Source of the DNA: CAXSEF01 sp964236535
GTDB taxonomy: Bacteria > Pseudomonadota > Alphaproteobacteria > Acetobacterales > Acetobacteraceae
NCBI GenBank assembly: GCA_964236535.1
Contig: CAXSEF010000018.1
Coordinates: forward strand, 1-44,029
Reading direction: 5' to 3'
Length of the DNA stretch: 44,029 nt
The position numbers and the translations under genes are program-made. The notes below the pieces were generated by a model. That model was not told where the DNA came from. It worked only from the letters and a program-made list of their open reading frames with translations, and searched no databases. This document shows, piece by piece, positions 43,822 through 44,029 of this stretch. Numbering within the stretch: the stretch's first letter is position 1; each line of letters starts with the position of its first letter.

Positions 43822-44029
43822 TGACCTGTAGGCGCAGCAAGGCTGGGCTTTCCCGCCGCCCGCATTCCAACGGCCCAAGCGGGCCGGCGGAACCCTGCGC
43901 GGGCACCACCCAGACCCGCCAAAGGCCTGAGGCCTTTGCAAACCCATTGCTCAAGCAAACGGATTCCAAAGGCCTGGCCTTTGGCGGAGTCCAGAGGCAG
44001 AGCCTCTGGCCTTGCTTGCCTGGCCGGTC
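43818..44029. repeat. Full-length interspersed repeat at the right edge of the window
   Basis: Starts gcattgacctgtaggcgcag, with the type-B half (aagcgggcc, ctgcgcgggc) followed by ccaaaggcctgaggcctttg, attgctcaagcaaacggatt, ccaaaggcctggcctttgg and ccagaggcagagcctctgg, ending tgcctggccggtc. It covers the start codon of the permease and may continue past the window. Confidence 0.88.

Overview
This is a very GC-rich bacterial chromosome segment, apart from two short AT-richer intergenic patches near 18.71-18.78 kb and 24.80-25.15 kb. The gene set (FeS-type (6-4) photolyase, hexameric-type citrate synthase, CX14CX2C QueE, alphaproteobacterial-style PyrE, an OxlT-like carrier, the ligase-associated Lhr/PdeM cassette) points to an alphaproteobacterium, probably Acetobacteraceae/Rhodospirillales. 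That placement is inference from protein character, not a phylogeny. No phage, IS transposase, CRISPR array or rRNA was seen.

Layout. 0-1.3 kb: a palindromic operator-like array, then a D-2-hydroxyacid dehydrogenase. 1.4-8.1 kb: the complete four-gene ligase-associated DNA-damage cassette. ATP-dependent ligase and MBL exonuclease are on the minus strand; Lhr-type helicase and PdeM are divergent on the plus strand. A 100-N assembly gap lies in the ligase tail. 8.3-13.5 kb: a class I photolyase, a metallophosphatase, queE-queD, and an FeS photolyase. 13.6-20.1 kb: SixA-like phosphatase, anchored SNase-like protein, citrate synthase, a small conserved protein, PyrE and an OxlT-like carrier. 20.2-24.8 kb: murI coupled to a sugar/aminoglycoside-type kinase, a polyprenyl diphosphate synthase, a DUF2007 protein coupled to a TrmN6-like methyltransferase, and a small conserved protein. 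25.1-28.8 kb: a selenocysteine insertion locus (selA, selB, tRNA-Sec). 29.1-32.0 kb: divergent nagA and ampG (wall recycling). 32.2-35.3 kb: a DoxX-like membrane protein, then a tightly overlapped zinc-ribbon / cupin / SMP-30 lactonase / double-glyoxalase operon. 35.5-37.7 kb: a lipoprotein and a glycosyltransferase. 37.8-40.6 kb: a three-gene histidine kinase / double-domain KaiC-like ATPase / response regulator operon. 40.7-44.0 kb: an oligopeptide-type ABC transporter with a fused two-ATPase protein and a DppC-like permease; its operon continues past the right edge.

The main feature running through the window is an interspersed, hairpin-rich repeat family present in about 18 intergenic sites. 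It has spread into genes: it forms the C-terminus of QueD, the linker where two ABC ATPases are fused, and the start-codon region of the ABC permease. Other points are a KaiC-like protein with a Ser-Ser pair where KaiC has its phosphorylated Ser-Thr, two overlapping UGA-terminated mini-ORFs in front of selB, a murI with no standard start codon before its catalytic motif, a QueD lacking the catalytic Cys, and an assembly gap that looks like a 55-base k-mer join.
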